61,982 bases of DNA from Pseudomonadota bacterium (GCA_021822115.1 JAJZSA010000006.1:1-61982); one strand, 5' to 3'; counted from the first letter of the stretch, positions 1 through 9,880 are shown. Program-made: numbers and translations. Notes: generated by a model from the sequence alone, not told the origin.

Positions 1-6
1 TCAATT

Positions 7-92
7 TGGTGGAGGGGGACGGATTCGAACCATCGTACTCATAAGAGGGCAGATTTACAGTCTGCTGCCTTTAACCACTCGGCCACCCCTCC
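7..92 (-). tRNA. tRNA-Tyr (GTA anticodon)
   Basis: Type II tRNA with a long variable arm, read on the minus strand. The acceptor stem GGAGGGG (92 to 86) pairs with CCCCTCC (17 to 11), and CCA is encoded at 9 to 7. The anticodon GTA (58 to 56) sits in a loop closed by CAGA/TCTG, which specifies tyrosine. The T-loop sequence GGTTCGAATCC is canonical. A strong promoter lies just upstream and there is no neighbouring integrase, so this looks like an ordinary single tRNA gene rather than an occupied attachment site. Confidence 0.97.
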
Positions 93-106
93 AAAAAGAG
101 CGCGCG

Positions 107-135
107 ATTATCCATATATCCCGGAGAGCTGTCAA
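107..135 (-). promoter_or_regulatory. sigma-70 promoter of tRNA-Tyr
   Basis: On the minus strand there is a perfect TTGACA -35 box (135-130), a 17-base spacer, and GATAAT as the -10 box (112-107). It is followed by a GCGCGC discriminator and the tRNA about 14 bases later. The GC-rich discriminator is the type associated with growth-rate or stringent control of stable RNA genes; that regulation is an inference. Confidence 0.85.
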
Positions 136-177
136 AGGGAAAATGCAAAAAGGATGAAAAACAGGGGCGCCGAACGT

Positions 178-1707
178 TCAGGCGCAGGGGGCAGGCAGCG
201 TCTCCAGATGCTGCAACAGCATGGCCGCGGAGTAACGGCGCTCGCGCCGTTTGGCCATCATCCCGTCCAGCAACGGCTGCCAGCACCGAAGATGGGCTGG
301 CAGGCGCGGCACATCCGCATGCAGGTGCTGATGCACGATGCTCTCCAGCGTCGCTCCCTGATAGGGCTTATGGCCGGTCAGCATGTTATAGAACACCGCC
401 CCCATACTATATATGTCGGTACGTTCGTCTTCGGCTTCGCCCAGCGCCTGCTCCGGGCTCATGAAATAAGGCGTGGCGACCACGGTATCCGGCTGGTTCA
501 CCGGTCGCGCCTCGCGCAAGCGCCGCGCCACCCCGAAATCCCCCAGCACGGCGGAACCATCCCCGCGCAACAGAATGTTCTCGGGTTTGATGTCGCGATG
601 GATGATGCCGGCACGATGGATCTCGTGCAGCGCCAACGCCATCTCGCGCAGCACGCGTTGCGCCGACTCCTGCACCAATCCCTGACTGCCGATGCGCTGC
701 TTGAGCGTACCGCCGGGCAGATATTCCATCACGATGAACAAGGCATCGTCGGTCACGCCCTGATCGAATATCTGCAATACATGGGGATGGCGCACCTGCT
801 CCAGCAAGCCGTATTCCTCGACGAAGCGATGCAGCACCTCGCTATCCTCGGACACACTGCCCTCGGCGAACTTCAAGGCCATCTGCGCCTTGTCCTGCAG
901 GCGCTCGGCGAGGAACACGCTGGACATGCCGCCACGCCCCACCGGTTTCAGGCAACGATAGCCCGGGACACGCGGCAACTCGATCAGAAGGCCGCCATCG
1001 CCCGGTGCGAACAGCGAAGGATCGAAGGCCTTGTAATAACCCGAGCGCCCGCCGCGCACCAGACGCAGCGTGGCATCGGCATCCACTTCTTCGCCTTCGC
1101 GTACCACCAGCACCTCGGCCACGCTGACCGGCTCCTGCAACCAGTCGGCACCGATGCGGTCATGCCGGCCGGTCTTCACATCGCGCCCCAGCGATGCGAG
1201 CGTGTGCTCGCTGCACACCACGTTCCAGTCCAGTTGCTTGGACTTCACCGCCAGCAGGGCAGCCACGGCCACGGCATGCCCACCCGGCACGCGATGCCGG
1301 AACGGCGCCACTCCCAACTCGTGCATCGTCAGCGGCCCGCTGTGTATACCCACCCCCACGCCGAAGTGGGCCAGCCCGGCATCGGGAAAGGATTGCCGGA
1401 TCAGGAAACGCATCTGGTAGGCGATCAGCGCAAGTGCCAAGGCGAAACGCAACGCACGCCGCGCATGCGGATCACCTCCCGGCACTGGCGGGAATACGAT
1501 CAGCATGCCGTGGTTATCCAGCGAACACAGCATGCCCTGCTGCTGTTCGACCAACGCCATGACCTTGCCATAGTAGTTGTTCATCAGCTGCGCTAGTGCC
1601 GGACCGGCCAAGCGCTCGGTGAGATGGATGAAGTCGCGGATGATGGCGGCTACCACAGTGGCCTCCGCCATGCTCTGCGCCGATACCAGTGGATCACCAG
1701 CATCCAT
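178..1707 (-). CDS. Ser/Thr protein kinase with N-terminal degenerate class III cyclase-like domain
   Basis: A 509-residue two-domain protein. Residues about 15-200 resemble a class III nucleotide cyclase homology domain. The positions aligned with the two metal-binding aspartates appear replaced: AIIRDF at 21-26 where FADIRGF is usual, and DNHG at 64-67 where GDG is usual. Cyclase activity is therefore doubtful and a sensory role is more likely. Residues about 250-505 are a complete Hanks-type kinase: glycine loop GRGGMSSVF at 257, Lys279, HRDIKPEN at 370-377, DFG at 390-392 and an ATPYFMSPEQ activation-segment end. There is no membrane segment, so it is probably cytoplasmic. The ATG at 1707 overlaps the radC stop by one base (TGATG), which predicts coupled translation; an upstream in-frame alternative start lies inside radC. 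The substrate is unknown. Confidence 0.9.
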   Translation of the reverse strand: MDAGDPLVSAQSMAEATVVAAIIRDFIHLTERLAGPALAQLMNNYYGKVMALVEQQQGMLCSLDNHGMLIVFPPVPGGDPHARRALRFALALALIAYQMRFLIRQSFPDAGLAHFGVGVGIHSGPLTMHELGVAPFRHRVPGGHAVAVAALLAVKSKQLDWNVVCSEHTLASLGRDVKTGRHDRIGADWLQEPVSVAEVLVVREGEEVDADATLRLVRGGRSGYYKAFDPSLFAPGDGGLLIELPRVPGYRCLKPVGRGGMSSVFLAERLQDKAQMALKFAEGSVSEDSEVLHRFVEEYGLLEQVRHPHVLQIFDQGVTDDALFIVMEYLPGGTLKQRIGSQGLVQESAQRVLREMALALHEIHRAGIIHRDIKPENILLRGDGSAVLGDFGVARRLREARPVNQPDTVVATPYFMSPEQALGEAEDERTDIYSMGAVFYNMLTGHKPYQGATLESIVHQHLHADVPRLPAHLRCWQPLLDGMMAKRRERRYSAAMLLQHLETLPAPCA

Positions 1708-2381
1708 CACAAGCTCCCTTGTTCGGCAAATGACAGACATCCGGCACCCGCCACGATGAAATGGTCCAGCACGCGCACGTCGACCAGGTCCAGCGCCCGC
1801 TGCAAGGCTTGCGTCAACAAACGATCGGACTGGCTGGGCTCCGCCACGCCGGATGGATGGTTGTGCGCGAAGATGATCGCCGCCGCGTTGTGATGCAGCG
1901 CCCGCTTCACCACCTCGCGCGGATAGACGCTGGTCTGCGTCAATGTCCCCTGAAACAGCTCCTCGCTGGCGATCACGCGATGCTGCGCATCGAGGAACAG
2001 GGCGACGAACACCTCTTGCTTGCGCGCCTGCAACAACAGACGCAAGTACTCGCGCACCGCTCGCGGCGAATTCAGCGCATCGCCCGCCTGCATCTCCTCA
2101 TGCAAGGCACGACGTGCCATCTCCAGCACCGCCTGCAATTGCACATACTTGGCCCGCCCCATGCCGCGCATGGCGCAGAACTCATGCTCGGCCACCGCGA
2201 ACAAGCGGGTCAGGCTGCCAAAACTGGCGAGCAGGTCACGCGCCAGATCGACGGCGCTCTTGCCCGCCACCCCGACGCGCAGGAAGATCGCCAGCAGTTC
2301 CGCATCGGACAAGGCGGCCGCCCCCCGCTGCAATAACTTCTCGCGCGGACGCTCTCCTTCAGGCCAATCCAGGATACTCAT
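1707..2381 (-). CDS. radC: RadC family protein (JAB/MPN domain)
   Basis: A 224-residue protein of the usual RadC length and layout. The N-terminal helix-hairpin-helix-like part ([12 protein letters not shown], then [10 protein letters not shown]) is followed by a JAB/MPN metalloprotease-like domain. The zinc-site motif HNHPSG is at about 173-178, with a downstream Asp near 186. The family is historically tied to DNA repair, but its biochemical role remains unproven. The chosen ATG at 2381 follows a GGAGG ribosome site; a GTG codon directly before it is too close to that site. It is translationally coupled to the kinase downstream. Confidence 0.93.
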   Translation of the reverse strand: MSILDWPEGERPREKLLQRGAAALSDAELLAIFLRVGVAGKSAVDLARDLLASFGSLTRLFAVAEHEFCAMRGMGRAKYVQLQAVLEMARRALHEEMQAGDALNSPRAVREYLRLLLQARKQEVFVALFLDAQHRVIASEELFQGTLTQTSVYPREVVKRALHHNAAAIIFAHNHPSGVAEPSQSDRLLTQALQRALDLVDVRVLDHFIVAGAGCLSFAEQGSL

Positions 2382-2540
2382 CACGCCTCCTCAAGCCGGC
2401 ACAGCGCCGTCATCGGCTGGAATGATTCGATTGAACCACACCATGAAGCGAACAGGGTTAAACACCCGAGTATCCCGCTCGGGAACCGCAGCCTATATCT
2501 TGCTTATATAAAGGTCGGCACGAACCCGACCCTGCCGGCA

Positions 2541-3605
2541 TCAGAACAGCGTCAATTGCCCATCGCTGCGCGGCATCCGGAACTGCGTCGTATCCAGCTC
2601 CATTTCCGGACGATCCAGTCCGTAACGTCCACACGCCAGTTGGAAGCGCTGCGCCAACAATTGCGCGAAGGCACCCTGCCCACGGAAGCGCGAGCCGAAG
2701 CGAGCATCGTTCTCGCTCCCGCCCCGCATCTCACGCAAACGCGCCATCACATGCGCCGCTTTCTGCGGATAATGCGTAGACAGCCAATCCTTGAACAACT
2801 CCTTCAGTTCATACGGCAAGCGCAGCAAGGTATAGGCCGCCGAACCGGCCCCCTGTGTGGCAGCGGCTTGCAGGATGTCCTCCAGTTCGGCATCGGACAG
2901 GAACGGGATCACCGGCGCGACGAACACGCCGCACGGCACCCCGGCCGCACGCAAGTTGCGTATCACCTGCAAACGACGTTGCGGTGATGCGGCGCGCGGT
3001 TCCAGCTTGCGCGCCAGCCCGCCATCCAGGGTCGTCACCGTGATGAACACCTGCACCAGCTTGTCGCGCGCCAACTGGCTGAGCAGATCGAGGTCGCGTT
3101 CGATCAGCGCCGATTTGGTGACGATGGACACCGGATGCCGGCACTCCACCAGTACCTCCAGTATCTGGCGCACGATCTGCAATTCGCGTTCGATGGGCTG
3201 GTAAGAATCGGTATTCACACCCAGTGCGAGCGGCGTACATCGATAAGCGGGCTTGGCCAGTTCCTCGCGCAACAGGCGAGGCGCATCCGGCTTGGCGAAC
3301 AGGCGAGTCTCGAAATCCAGCCCCGGCGAAAGATTGAGGTAAGCATGTGACGGCCGCGCATAACAATAGATGCAGCCATGCTCGCAACCACGATAAGCGT
3401 TCAGGCTGTATTCGAAGGCCAGATCCGGCGAGTCCTGTTTCTGCAGGATGCGCTGCGCGCGCTCCAGCGTCACGGTGGTCCGCAACGGCGGCAGCGCAGC
3501 CTCCTCTCCCGCCCAACCATCATCGAAATGCTCGCGCATCACCCGCTCGAAGCGCCCTTCGATCTGCAAGGTCGCCCCGCGCCCCCTGTTCACTTCATGC
3601 TTCAT
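2541..3605 (-). CDS. PA0069-type radical SAM protein
   Basis: A 354-residue radical SAM enzyme. The cluster motif is CEHGCIYC, with Cys74, Cys78 and Cys81 (CX3CX2C), inside an SplB-like barrel. The start at 3605 gives the expected RGRGATLQ...RF N-terminus of the PA0069 family. Members bind a 4Fe-4S cluster and S-adenosylmethionine; the substrate of this branch is not known to me. The gene stands alone, with about 160 bases to radC and about 220 bases to the next gene on the other side. Confidence 0.9.
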   Translation of the reverse strand: MKHEVNRGRGATLQIEGRFERVMREHFDDGWAGEEAALPPLRTTVTLERAQRILQKQDSPDLAFEYSLNAYRGCEHGCIYCYARPSHAYLNLSPGLDFETRLFAKPDAPRLLREELAKPAYRCTPLALGVNTDSYQPIERELQIVRQILEVLVECRHPVSIVTKSALIERDLDLLSQLARDKLVQVFITVTTLDGGLARKLEPRAASPQRRLQVIRNLRAAGVPCGVFVAPVIPFLSDAELEDILQAAATQGAGSAAYTLLRLPYELKELFKDWLSTHYPQKAAHVMARLREMRGGSENDARFGSRFRGQGAFAQLLAQRFQLACGRYGLDRPEMELDTTQFRMPRSDGQLTLF

Positions 3606-3829
3606 TTCTTCAGCCCACCACTCCAGCGCGATACAGAACGTTCGTTCTTTGCACTATAGGTGGTGGGCGGGCGTGATGTCAAACCGCACGGTCAGTTGTC
3701 GCGTGCCGGGAATACGTCCAGTGTGCGCAACACAGGAGGAATGACATGGCCGACATGCCGGAACTCAAGCGCAACCTGCTCATCCTCAACCTGTGCCGCC
3801 CGCTGCGGACTGAAGCGGGCGCCGGCGGA
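3606..3829. other. Intergenic region with an unassigned strong ribosome-binding site
   Basis: A gap of 224 bases. It holds an inverted repeat GCCCGCT...AGCGGGC (about 3797-3821) without a T-run, which could end transcription of the upstream minus-strand operon. On the plus strand AGGAGGA is spaced five bases from an ATG at 3746. That frame runs antisense into the next gene and matches no family I recognise. Confidence 0.4.
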
Positions 3830-4054
3830 CTAACCCCGCGCTTGGCGCTGCCGCTCCAGCACTTTCAAAAGATCGGCGATATCCCACTCGCAGCCGCCAC
3901 AGCCGGACAGCGCGCCGGTCCAGCGCGAGATGGCCTGCATGTCCATGCCCTGCTCATGCAACTGCCGGATATAAGCGCGCCGCGTGCCGCTGCAATGGCA
4001 CATCACCTCATCGTCCTCGGCAGGCTCACCTGCCTGCAACGGCAGATCACTCAT
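3830..4054 (-). CDS. BFD-like [2Fe-2S] protein
   Basis: A 74-residue protein with the cysteine arrangement of the bacterioferritin-associated ferredoxin fold: Cys19-x-Cys21 and Cys52-x2-Cys55, the 30-residue gap being helical. BFD proteins carry a [2Fe-2S] cluster. Here the gene is the last of an operon with the AddA/AddB-like nuclease-helicase, not with a bacterioferritin. The ATG at 4054 overlaps the helicase stop in an ATGA junction; the longer in-frame extension upstream is low complexity and lies inside the helicase gene. A role in iron-sulfur supply or redox control of the AddB cluster is conjecture. Confidence 0.85.
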   Translation of the reverse strand: MSDLPLQAGEPAEDDEVMCHCSGTRRAYIRQLHEQGMDMQAISRWTGALSGCGGCEWDIADLLKVLERQRQARG

Positions 4055-7000
4055 GGCGACACCTCGCTGAGCGTGCCATCGGCGAACAACAACGCGCAGC
4101 GTACCGGCTTGCCGGCATACACCGCCTGCATCGCCTCCCGGTAGGCCAATAGCTGCGCACGATAGCGGCCGGCCTCCAATGCATCGCCCAGCTTGTAATC
4201 CAGCACCCACACTTCGTCGTCGAATTCGACCAGGCGGTCGATACGCTTCAACTCGCCCTGCGCATCGACATACGGCAACTCGTTACAGGCGGCGCGATAT
4301 GCCTGTGCATCGAAGAAGCGCGCGAGCTGCGGCGCGGAGAGCAATCGCTGTGCGACCGACCAGGCCTGCCCCATCTCCGCATCCGGTATCGCCAGCCGCT
4401 GTTGCAGCTCGGCCCGCGCCGTCATGCCGACGCTGAGATGCTCCAGCAAGGCATGCAGCCAGATGCCGCGTTGTTGCTGCATGGTGTTGCGCGCCAAGCG
4501 CGCCCCGACCGCCCCATGCGCAGGCAAGGAGGACTGCGTCGCACGGTCCGCCGCGCCTGCGGCACTGAGGGGCGGCGCCATCCCCCCGCGCAGCGGATTG
4601 GCCTGCGGCTCACCCACCGCCATCGCGATACGTTCGTACCAGCTCGGCGTGCGCCGCTCTTTCGCGGACTGGCTGCCGCTGACGATGAGCACCTGCTGCG
4701 CGCGCGTCATCGCGACATAGAGCAGGTTCATATCTTCGCGTGCCTGCTGCGCCGCTTCCTGTTCGAACAATGCTGCACGTTGGCGACCGCGCGAAGCCTG
4801 GTCGCGATACACGGAGAAGTGCGCCGGCCGTTCGGCTTGCGGCGCCCAGTCGAGCAGCACATCGCTGCTTTCGCGGTTGTTCTTCTCGGCATGCGCATCG
4901 AGCAGCCAGATGATGGGCGCTTCCAGCCCCTTGGATTCATGCACGGTGTAGATGCGCACCGCATTGCCCGCCGTGCCCAGCTTGCCTTCGTCCGGCGCGT
5001 CGTCCGTACTCGCACGCAGCTCGCGCAGCTCCTGCAAGAAGCGCGGCAAGCTGGGATAGCGCCCGGCATCCACCGACAGCGCGATCTCCATGAAGGCATG
5101 CAGGTTGGCCACCACCTTGGCGCGCCGCTCGGGCGGCAGCACCGCCGTGTAGCGCGCGATGACATCCCCCTCGAAATAGATGCGATCCAGCAAGTCGTGC
5201 ACCGGCAACTTATCCGCCAGTGTCAGCCAGTCCCGCAGCAAAGCAGCAGCGCGCTGCAAGGCGGGTGATGGGGAATCCAATTGTTGCAGGCGTAGCCACC
5301 AGGAGGATTTTGGATTTGGGATTTGGGATTTAGGAAGGGCAGTTGCGTTAGCCTCGTTTATCGCTGCTTCACCACATCCTAAATCCCAATTCCCAAATCC
5401 TAATGCCATCAAATCCTCATCGCAGCATGCAAAGATCGGTGTACGCAGCACCTGCGCCAGCGCCAGGTCGGCGAACGGGGTGATCAGGAACAGCAGCAAG
5501 GCTTGCAGGTCTTCCGCCTCCAGCGTGTCGAGCAGGCCGCCGCGACGCGAGCTGATGAACGGGATATGGCGCGCGCGCAGCGCCTCTTCATAGATAGCGA
5601 GATGGGTGCGCGCGCGCACCAGCACCATGATGTCGCCCCAGTTGGCGCGGCGCTCCGCACCGCCTGCATGTACATGCCATTCCTGCACGATCTCTTGCAA
5701 CGTCGCGGCGAACAGCTCGGCTTCCTGATGACGTGCACCCCGCGCGTCGTCGTCACGGGCGGTGGTCAGCGGATTGCGCAGTCGCAAGGCGGCATCGTCC
5801 ACTGCCTCGACTTCTTGCACTGGCGGCGCTTCGGCCAATGGCATGACCTGCACCGTTCCCGGCAGATCATGCTGGTGCGTGCCATGCTCGACGAATTCGA
5901 AACCTTCCGGCTGCTCGCGGAACACCGCGTTCACCGCCGCCACGATGGCGGGCGCGTTGCGCCGCGTGTGATGGTTATGCAGCGCTTGTGCGGCGAAATG
6001 CTCTTGCAGGTAGGCGCGCGCCACCTGGAACAGGCGCGCATCGGCGCGGCGGAAACGATAGATGGATTGCTTGGGGTCGCCCACCATGAATACCGATGGC
6101 TGCGACTCCACCGCCACCGCCGCATCGAACCATGCGCGCATGATCTGCCATTGCAGGGGGTTGGTGTCCTGGAACTCGTCCAGCAACACATGGCGGTAAC
6201 GACTGTCCAGCTTGAACTGCATGGTCTCGGCATGCGCGCTGTTTTGCAGCAGATGGCACAACTGCCATTCCAGATCGGAGAAATCCATCTGCTGTTTCTG
6301 CGCCTTGAGCGCTTGATAGCGCTCGAGCAAGGCGACGCCGCACTGCAACACCGCTTCGTTCAGGCGATAGGCCTGCTGCTCGGCCAGCGTATCGCGCACC
6401 GCCTGCAAACTGGCGAACACGGCATCGCGCGTCACCAGGAACGCTTCCGCATCCTGCTTCTTGGTCGGCTTGAAGCTGCGCGGTTCACCCGCCTGCGTAT
6501 ACAGCAACGGCGACACTGTAGCGAAGCGTGCCTCTGGCGCACTGTCGGTCCACGCACGCTCCAGCTCGCCCGCCTTGTTCGCCTGCGTATCGGTGCCATT
6601 GCTCGCCAGCTGGCGCACGAAAGCGAAGAACACTTCCTCGCTGTTGCCGCACATCCCCCAATCCGCCACCGGATCGAAATCCATATCCAAATCTAGATAG
6701 ATGCGCAATGCATCCAGCGCAAAATCCAGCGCGGCATCCTGCCCTTGCACATACGCCCACCACTCGGCGCGCTTGGCAAGGAAGGCGGACAGCAGCTTGC
6801 GTGTGTTGAACAAGCCGCATTCGTCGAACAGCCATTGCATGCGTTGTGCCAGCTCCCCTTCGGGCTGCTTGCGCAAGCGCTCCAGCAATTCTTCCCACGC
6901 TTCTTCCTGCTCGGTCGCGGGACGTTCCAGCAGCGTCATGCCCTGCATCACGTCGGCATTCATCGGCGCACGCTGCATCACTTGCATGAACCAGCCATGA

Positions 7001-7344
7001 AAGGTGCTGATGGTGACACCGGGTTGCGCCAGCAACACTTCGCCATACAGGCGTTGCGCGCGCAGCAGCTGCGCCTCGTCCGCATCGGGCAAGCCGCGCT
7101 CGGCCAGGAAGTTGCGCACGAACGCCTCGTCACCCTGCGCCAGATCGCGCAGCCATTGCTGCAAGCGCGCCTGCATCTCCTGCGCCGCCTTGCGCGTGAA
7201 GGTGATGGCGAGGATCTGCGACGGCTGCGCGCCATCCAGCAGCAGGCGCAGCATGCGCGACACCAGCAGCCAGGTCTTGCCGCTGCCGGCACAGGCTTCG
7301 ACGACCACACTGCGCCGGGGATCGAGAGCGATGCGGCTATCCAT
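4051..7344 (-). CDS. AddA-like UvrD-family helicase/nuclease
   Basis: A 1097-residue superfamily 1 helicase. Walker A is ACAGSGKT (about 17-24), Walker B is LLDEFQDTN, and a GDPKQSIYRFRRAD motif is present. The C-terminus carries a PD-(D/E)xK nuclease signature (RIDRLVEF, then WVLDYK), so helicase and nuclease both look intact. With the adjacent AddB-like protein it should form the double-strand-break resection complex that replaces RecBCD. It starts at the ATG at 7344, overlapping the upstream stop by eight bases; an in-frame extension to 7434 is unlikely. Residues about 648-680 are encoded by a palindromic repeat inserted in frame (separate entry), which makes a family-atypical Gly/Asn/Ala-rich loop. 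Confidence 0.9.
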   Translation of the reverse strand: MDSRIALDPRRSVVVEACAGSGKTWLLVSRMLRLLLDGAQPSQILAITFTRKAAQEMQARLQQWLRDLAQGDEAFVRNFLAERGLPDADEAQLLRAQRLYGEVLLAQPGVTISTFHGWFMQVMQRAPMNADVMQGMTLLERPATEQEEAWEELLERLRKQPEGELAQRMQWLFDECGLFNTRKLLSAFLAKRAEWWAYVQGQDAALDFALDALRIYLDLDMDFDPVADWGMCGNSEEVFFAFVRQLASNGTDTQANKAGELERAWTDSAPEARFATVSPLLYTQAGEPRSFKPTKKQDAEAFLVTRDAVFASLQAVRDTLAEQQAYRLNEAVLQCGVALLERYQALKAQKQQMDFSDLEWQLCHLLQNSAHAETMQFKLDSRYRHVLLDEFQDTNPLQWQIMRAWFDAAVAVESQPSVFMVGDPKQSIYRFRRADARLFQVARAYLQEHFAAQALHNHHTRRNAPAIVAAVNAVFREQPEGFEFVEHGTHQHDLPGTVQVMPLAEAPPVQEVEAVDDAALRLRNPLTTARDDDARGARHQEAELFAATLQEIVQEWHVHAGGAERRANWGDIMVLVRARTHLAIYEEALRARHIPFISSRRGGLLDTLEAEDLQALLLFLITPFADLALAQVLRTPIFACCDEDLMALGFGNWDLGCGEAAINEANATALPKSQIPNPKSSWWLRLQQLDSPSPALQRAAALLRDWLTLADKLPVHDLLDRIYFEGDVIARYTAVLPPERRAKVVANLHAFMEIALSVDAGRYPSLPRFLQELRELRASTDDAPDEGKLGTAGNAVRIYTVHESKGLEAPIIWLLDAHAEKNNRESSDVLLDWAPQAERPAHFSVYRDQASRGRQRAALFEQEAAQQAREDMNLLYVAMTRAQQVLIVSGSQSAKERRTPSWYERIAMAVGEPQANPLRGGMAPPLSAAGAADRATQSSLPAHGAVGARLARNTMQQQRGIWLHALLEHLSVGMTARAELQQRLAIPDAEMGQAWSVAQRLLSAPQLARFFDAQAYRAACNELPYVDAQGELKRIDRLVEFDDEVWVLDYKLGDALEAGRYRAQLLAYREAMQAVYAGKPVRCALLFADGTLSEVSP
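5304..5402. repeat. Heptamer-phased inverted repeat inserted in frame in the addA-like gene
   Basis: The left arm (5304-5335) is a run of seven-base units of type GGATTTN: GGATTTT, GGATTTG, GGATTTG, GGATTTA. The right arm (5377-5402) is its reverse complement, TCCTAAA, TCCCAAT, TCCCAAA; about 23 of 24 aligned bases pair. The intervening loop is about 41 bases. The element spans 99 bases, exactly 33 codons, and keeps the helicase frame open. A second palindrome built from seven-base units lies at 51384-51460. Confidence 0.85.
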
Positions 7345-9880
7345 GTGCCCACTCCCCCTTGCGGCACAGGCCGCGCATCTCGCAATACCCGCACACGGCA
7401 TCGCTGCCGTTCGCGGGCAAGCCCGCCCCCTCACGCAGCTGCGCCATCACCTGTTCCAGTCGTTGCGCATTGAGCTGCGCGAGCTGGCCCAGCTCCTGCG
7501 GTGGCGCGATGCTGCGCACCTTGCCGTCTTCGATACTGACGAAATCGGCCGCGCTCGCCTGTACCGCCCAGGCATAACTGGCCAGTTGCACATCCTCGCC
7601 TGCGGCCTTGAGTTTGTTGCGCAACACCTGGTCGGACTGCGTCTTGTAATCGAACACACGGCGCTGGTCGCCGTGCGCGTCCAGCCGGTCGATGCGGCCG
7701 CGCAGGCGCACACCGTCCAGTTGCAATTCGAAATCCTGCTCGGCACCGGCATAGCGCCAGCCTTGCGCTTCGTTCTCCACCTGCCAGGCCAGATAGGCCG
7801 GCAGCGATTTGAACCAGCGCGCCAGCCAGGCACGTGCGGCGAAATCGTGCGCCAGCAGATCGGCGAACGCCTCGCTGCTCAAACCGCGCAACTCCGTTTC
7901 CAGCACATCCAGCGGCTGTCCGCTCACTTGCGGATGGCACTCGTGGAAACGTTGCAGGATGGTATGCACCCGCTCGCCGTAATCGCGCTTCTCGATGGCC
8001 TCCTGCACCTCGTCCAGCTCGTTCAGCTTGAGGATATGCCGCGCATGGAACTGGTACGGGCAAGCGACCAGCGCGTTATAGGCACTGATCGAGACGCGCG
8101 CCGGCACTGCCTCGGCCGCCGCCACCGGCGCCGGCTGTACGGCCGGCGGCAGCTCGGCGCGGTGTGCATCTTCCGTCGCCAGCAAGCCATGTAGCTCTGC
8201 GGCATCCAGCGCTGCCTCGCGGCCATCGCACAGCAGTTGCAGATAGGGACTCAACAAACCCGGTTCGCCGTTCTTGTCCTGCAACCAGGTGGCGAGCACG
8301 CTATCGTTCAACGCGAGCAGCGCATGCAGGTCGTCGCGCTGGCGCGTGGCATGGAAGCTGCGCGTGGGCAAGCCCAGCACGGCGCGCACCGCATCGTTGA
8401 ACCAGCGTCCGCCGTCGCTCACGCTGGGCAGATGGTCCGCGCCGCAGCCCAGCAGCAGCACCGCATCGAAGCGGCGCCAGCGCGTGGCCGCCAGGTGAGT
8501 GAAGCACACCGGGCTATCGATGCTGCGATCGCGGAAGGTCTCGCCATCCAGTTGCTGCGCCAGCCAGCGCCGCCACTCCAGGAAACGATAACGCCCCTCA
8601 TCCTGCACCAGCTCCTGCTGCCAGGTCGCCAGAGCCGCCAGCAGTTGCTGGCCGGCTTCATCCTGTTGCAAGCCTTGGCGTATGCCCAAGCGCTCCAGGC
8701 TGGCTTGCAAGGCCACCAGCCAGGCCGTCAAGGTCTGGCGCTGGTCTTGCGCCAGCAAGCTCGCCGCCTCCTGCAAGCGCAGCAGCAAACCATGCAACGC
8801 GGGCTCGGCTACAGCGAGGGCGACGAATGCCGGCAGCCCGGATACCACCCCTTGCTGGCGCAGCAACTGTTCCAGCCGATAGACCGCGGCCTTGCGCTCG
8901 CCCGCCGCCAGATCGGCGAAGATGAACGGCGATTTGAGCAGGTCGAGCAGATCGTGGTGATAGAAGTCGCTCTGCAATGCCGTGAGCCAGCGTTCCAGCA
9001 CCGTACTCACCGACAACGTGGCCAGGGTCCAGCCGCTCTCGTCCGCCACCAGGATCTGCGCCCGCTCCAGCAGGGCACGCATGCGCCGCGCGGTGACGCG
9101 ATCCTGCGCCACCACCGCGATGTCGCGCTTGCCCTCGCTCAACCAGCAGCGCACCTGCATGGCAGCGGCGCGTGCCTCCTGTTCCAGCGAGGTGGCAGCG
9201 AACAAGCGCGGCGGTCGCACTGCCGCGCCCATCTCGCGCAGGTCGAACACCTTCACATGTGCATGTTCGGCATAGGCATCGAGGAAGCGTTGTTCGACGG
9301 CATCCCATTCCGAGGTGCGCAGCACATACAGCGGCCGCGCCGCCTGCTGCGCCAGCATGGCCAGCCGTTGCTGCCGGGCGCGCGCGCGATCCAGTTCGGC
9401 ACCTTGCTGCATCGCATGCCACAACTCGAACACCAGCCGCGCTTCGAGTTGCAGCGCGACGTTCTGGCGTGCGGCATAGGCCTGCTGCACCGCAGCCGCA
9501 AAACTTTCTTCGTCGGCCGGCAGCACCCCCAGCCCCAGCGTGAGTTCGTCGAACAGCTTGAGCAGCTCCTGCGTCATGCCCCACAGATCGGCGTTGTCGA
9601 ACCATTGCTGCTTGCGCAGATGCTGGTAGAGCAAGGCGCTGCGTTGGCATTCGGTGGCGATCGGAGCGGCCAGCGGAATGCTTTGCGCCCAGGCATCCAG
9701 CGTGACCATCTGCGGCAGCAGCAGTGCCGGCACTTGCGCCTGGCGCACCAATGCCTGCGCCAGCGGCTGCACCACATGCATATTGGGCAACAGGAGGGTG
9801 ATGCCGCGCAGGTCGGGCGCGGGATGCGCGGCGAGGATGCGCTGCGCGATGCGGTCGTATTGCTCGCGCGCGGTGCTCAC
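7337..9880 (-). CDS. AddB-like PD-(D/E)xK nuclease
   Basis: An 847-residue partner of the AddA-like helicase. The N-terminal two thirds resemble an inactivated helicase with no clear Walker A. The C-terminal third is a RecB-type nuclease domain: LRGRIDRLD, then RVFDYKTQ with the catalytic D-x-K. Four cysteines bracket it in the AddB pattern (one in ACPYQF, then [10 protein letters not shown]), the arrangement that binds a structural 4Fe-4S cluster in AddB. Translation probably begins at GTG (9880), overlapping the ferredoxin stop as GTGA. Homologues in Betaproteobacteria sit directly before the helicase gene, as here. Confidence 0.88.
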   Translation of the reverse strand: MSTAREQYDRIAQRILAAHPAPDLRGITLLLPNMHVVQPLAQALVRQAQVPALLLPQMVTLDAWAQSIPLAAPIATECQRSALLYQHLRKQQWFDNADLWGMTQELLKLFDELTLGLGVLPADEESFAAAVQQAYAARQNVALQLEARLVFELWHAMQQGAELDRARARQQRLAMLAQQAARPLYVLRTSEWDAVEQRFLDAYAEHAHVKVFDLREMGAAVRPPRLFAATSLEQEARAAAMQVRCWLSEGKRDIAVVAQDRVTARRMRALLERAQILVADESGWTLATLSVSTVLERWLTALQSDFYHHDLLDLLKSPFIFADLAAGERKAAVYRLEQLLRQQGVVSGLPAFVALAVAEPALHGLLLRLQEAASLLAQDQRQTLTAWLVALQASLERLGIRQGLQQDEAGQQLLAALATWQQELVQDEGRYRFLEWRRWLAQQLDGETFRDRSIDSPVCFTHLAATRWRRFDAVLLLGCGADHLPSVSDGGRWFNDAVRAVLGLPTRSFHATRQRDDLHALLALNDSVLATWLQDKNGEPGLLSPYLQLLCDGREAALDAAELHGLLATEDAHRAELPPAVQPAPVAAAEAVPARVSISAYNALVACPYQFHARHILKLNELDEVQEAIEKRDYGERVHTILQRFHECHPQVSGQPLDVLETELRGLSSEAFADLLAHDFAARAWLARWFKSLPAYLAWQVENEAQGWRYAGAEQDFELQLDGVRLRGRIDRLDAHGDQRRVFDYKTQSDQVLRNKLKAAGEDVQLASYAWAVQASAADFVSIEDGKVRSIAPPQELGQLAQLNAQRLEQVMAQLREGAGLPANGSDAVCGYCEMRGLCRKGEWAHG

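Noticed and set aside
7..92. tRNA-Tyr as an integration site
   Set aside because: No integrase, no duplicated tRNA end and no island-like genes follow in the window.
5304..5402. CRISPR or simple tandem repeat reading of the heptamer units
   Set aside because: Units are seven bases, arranged as two inverted arms, with no spacers; a palindromic element explains them better.
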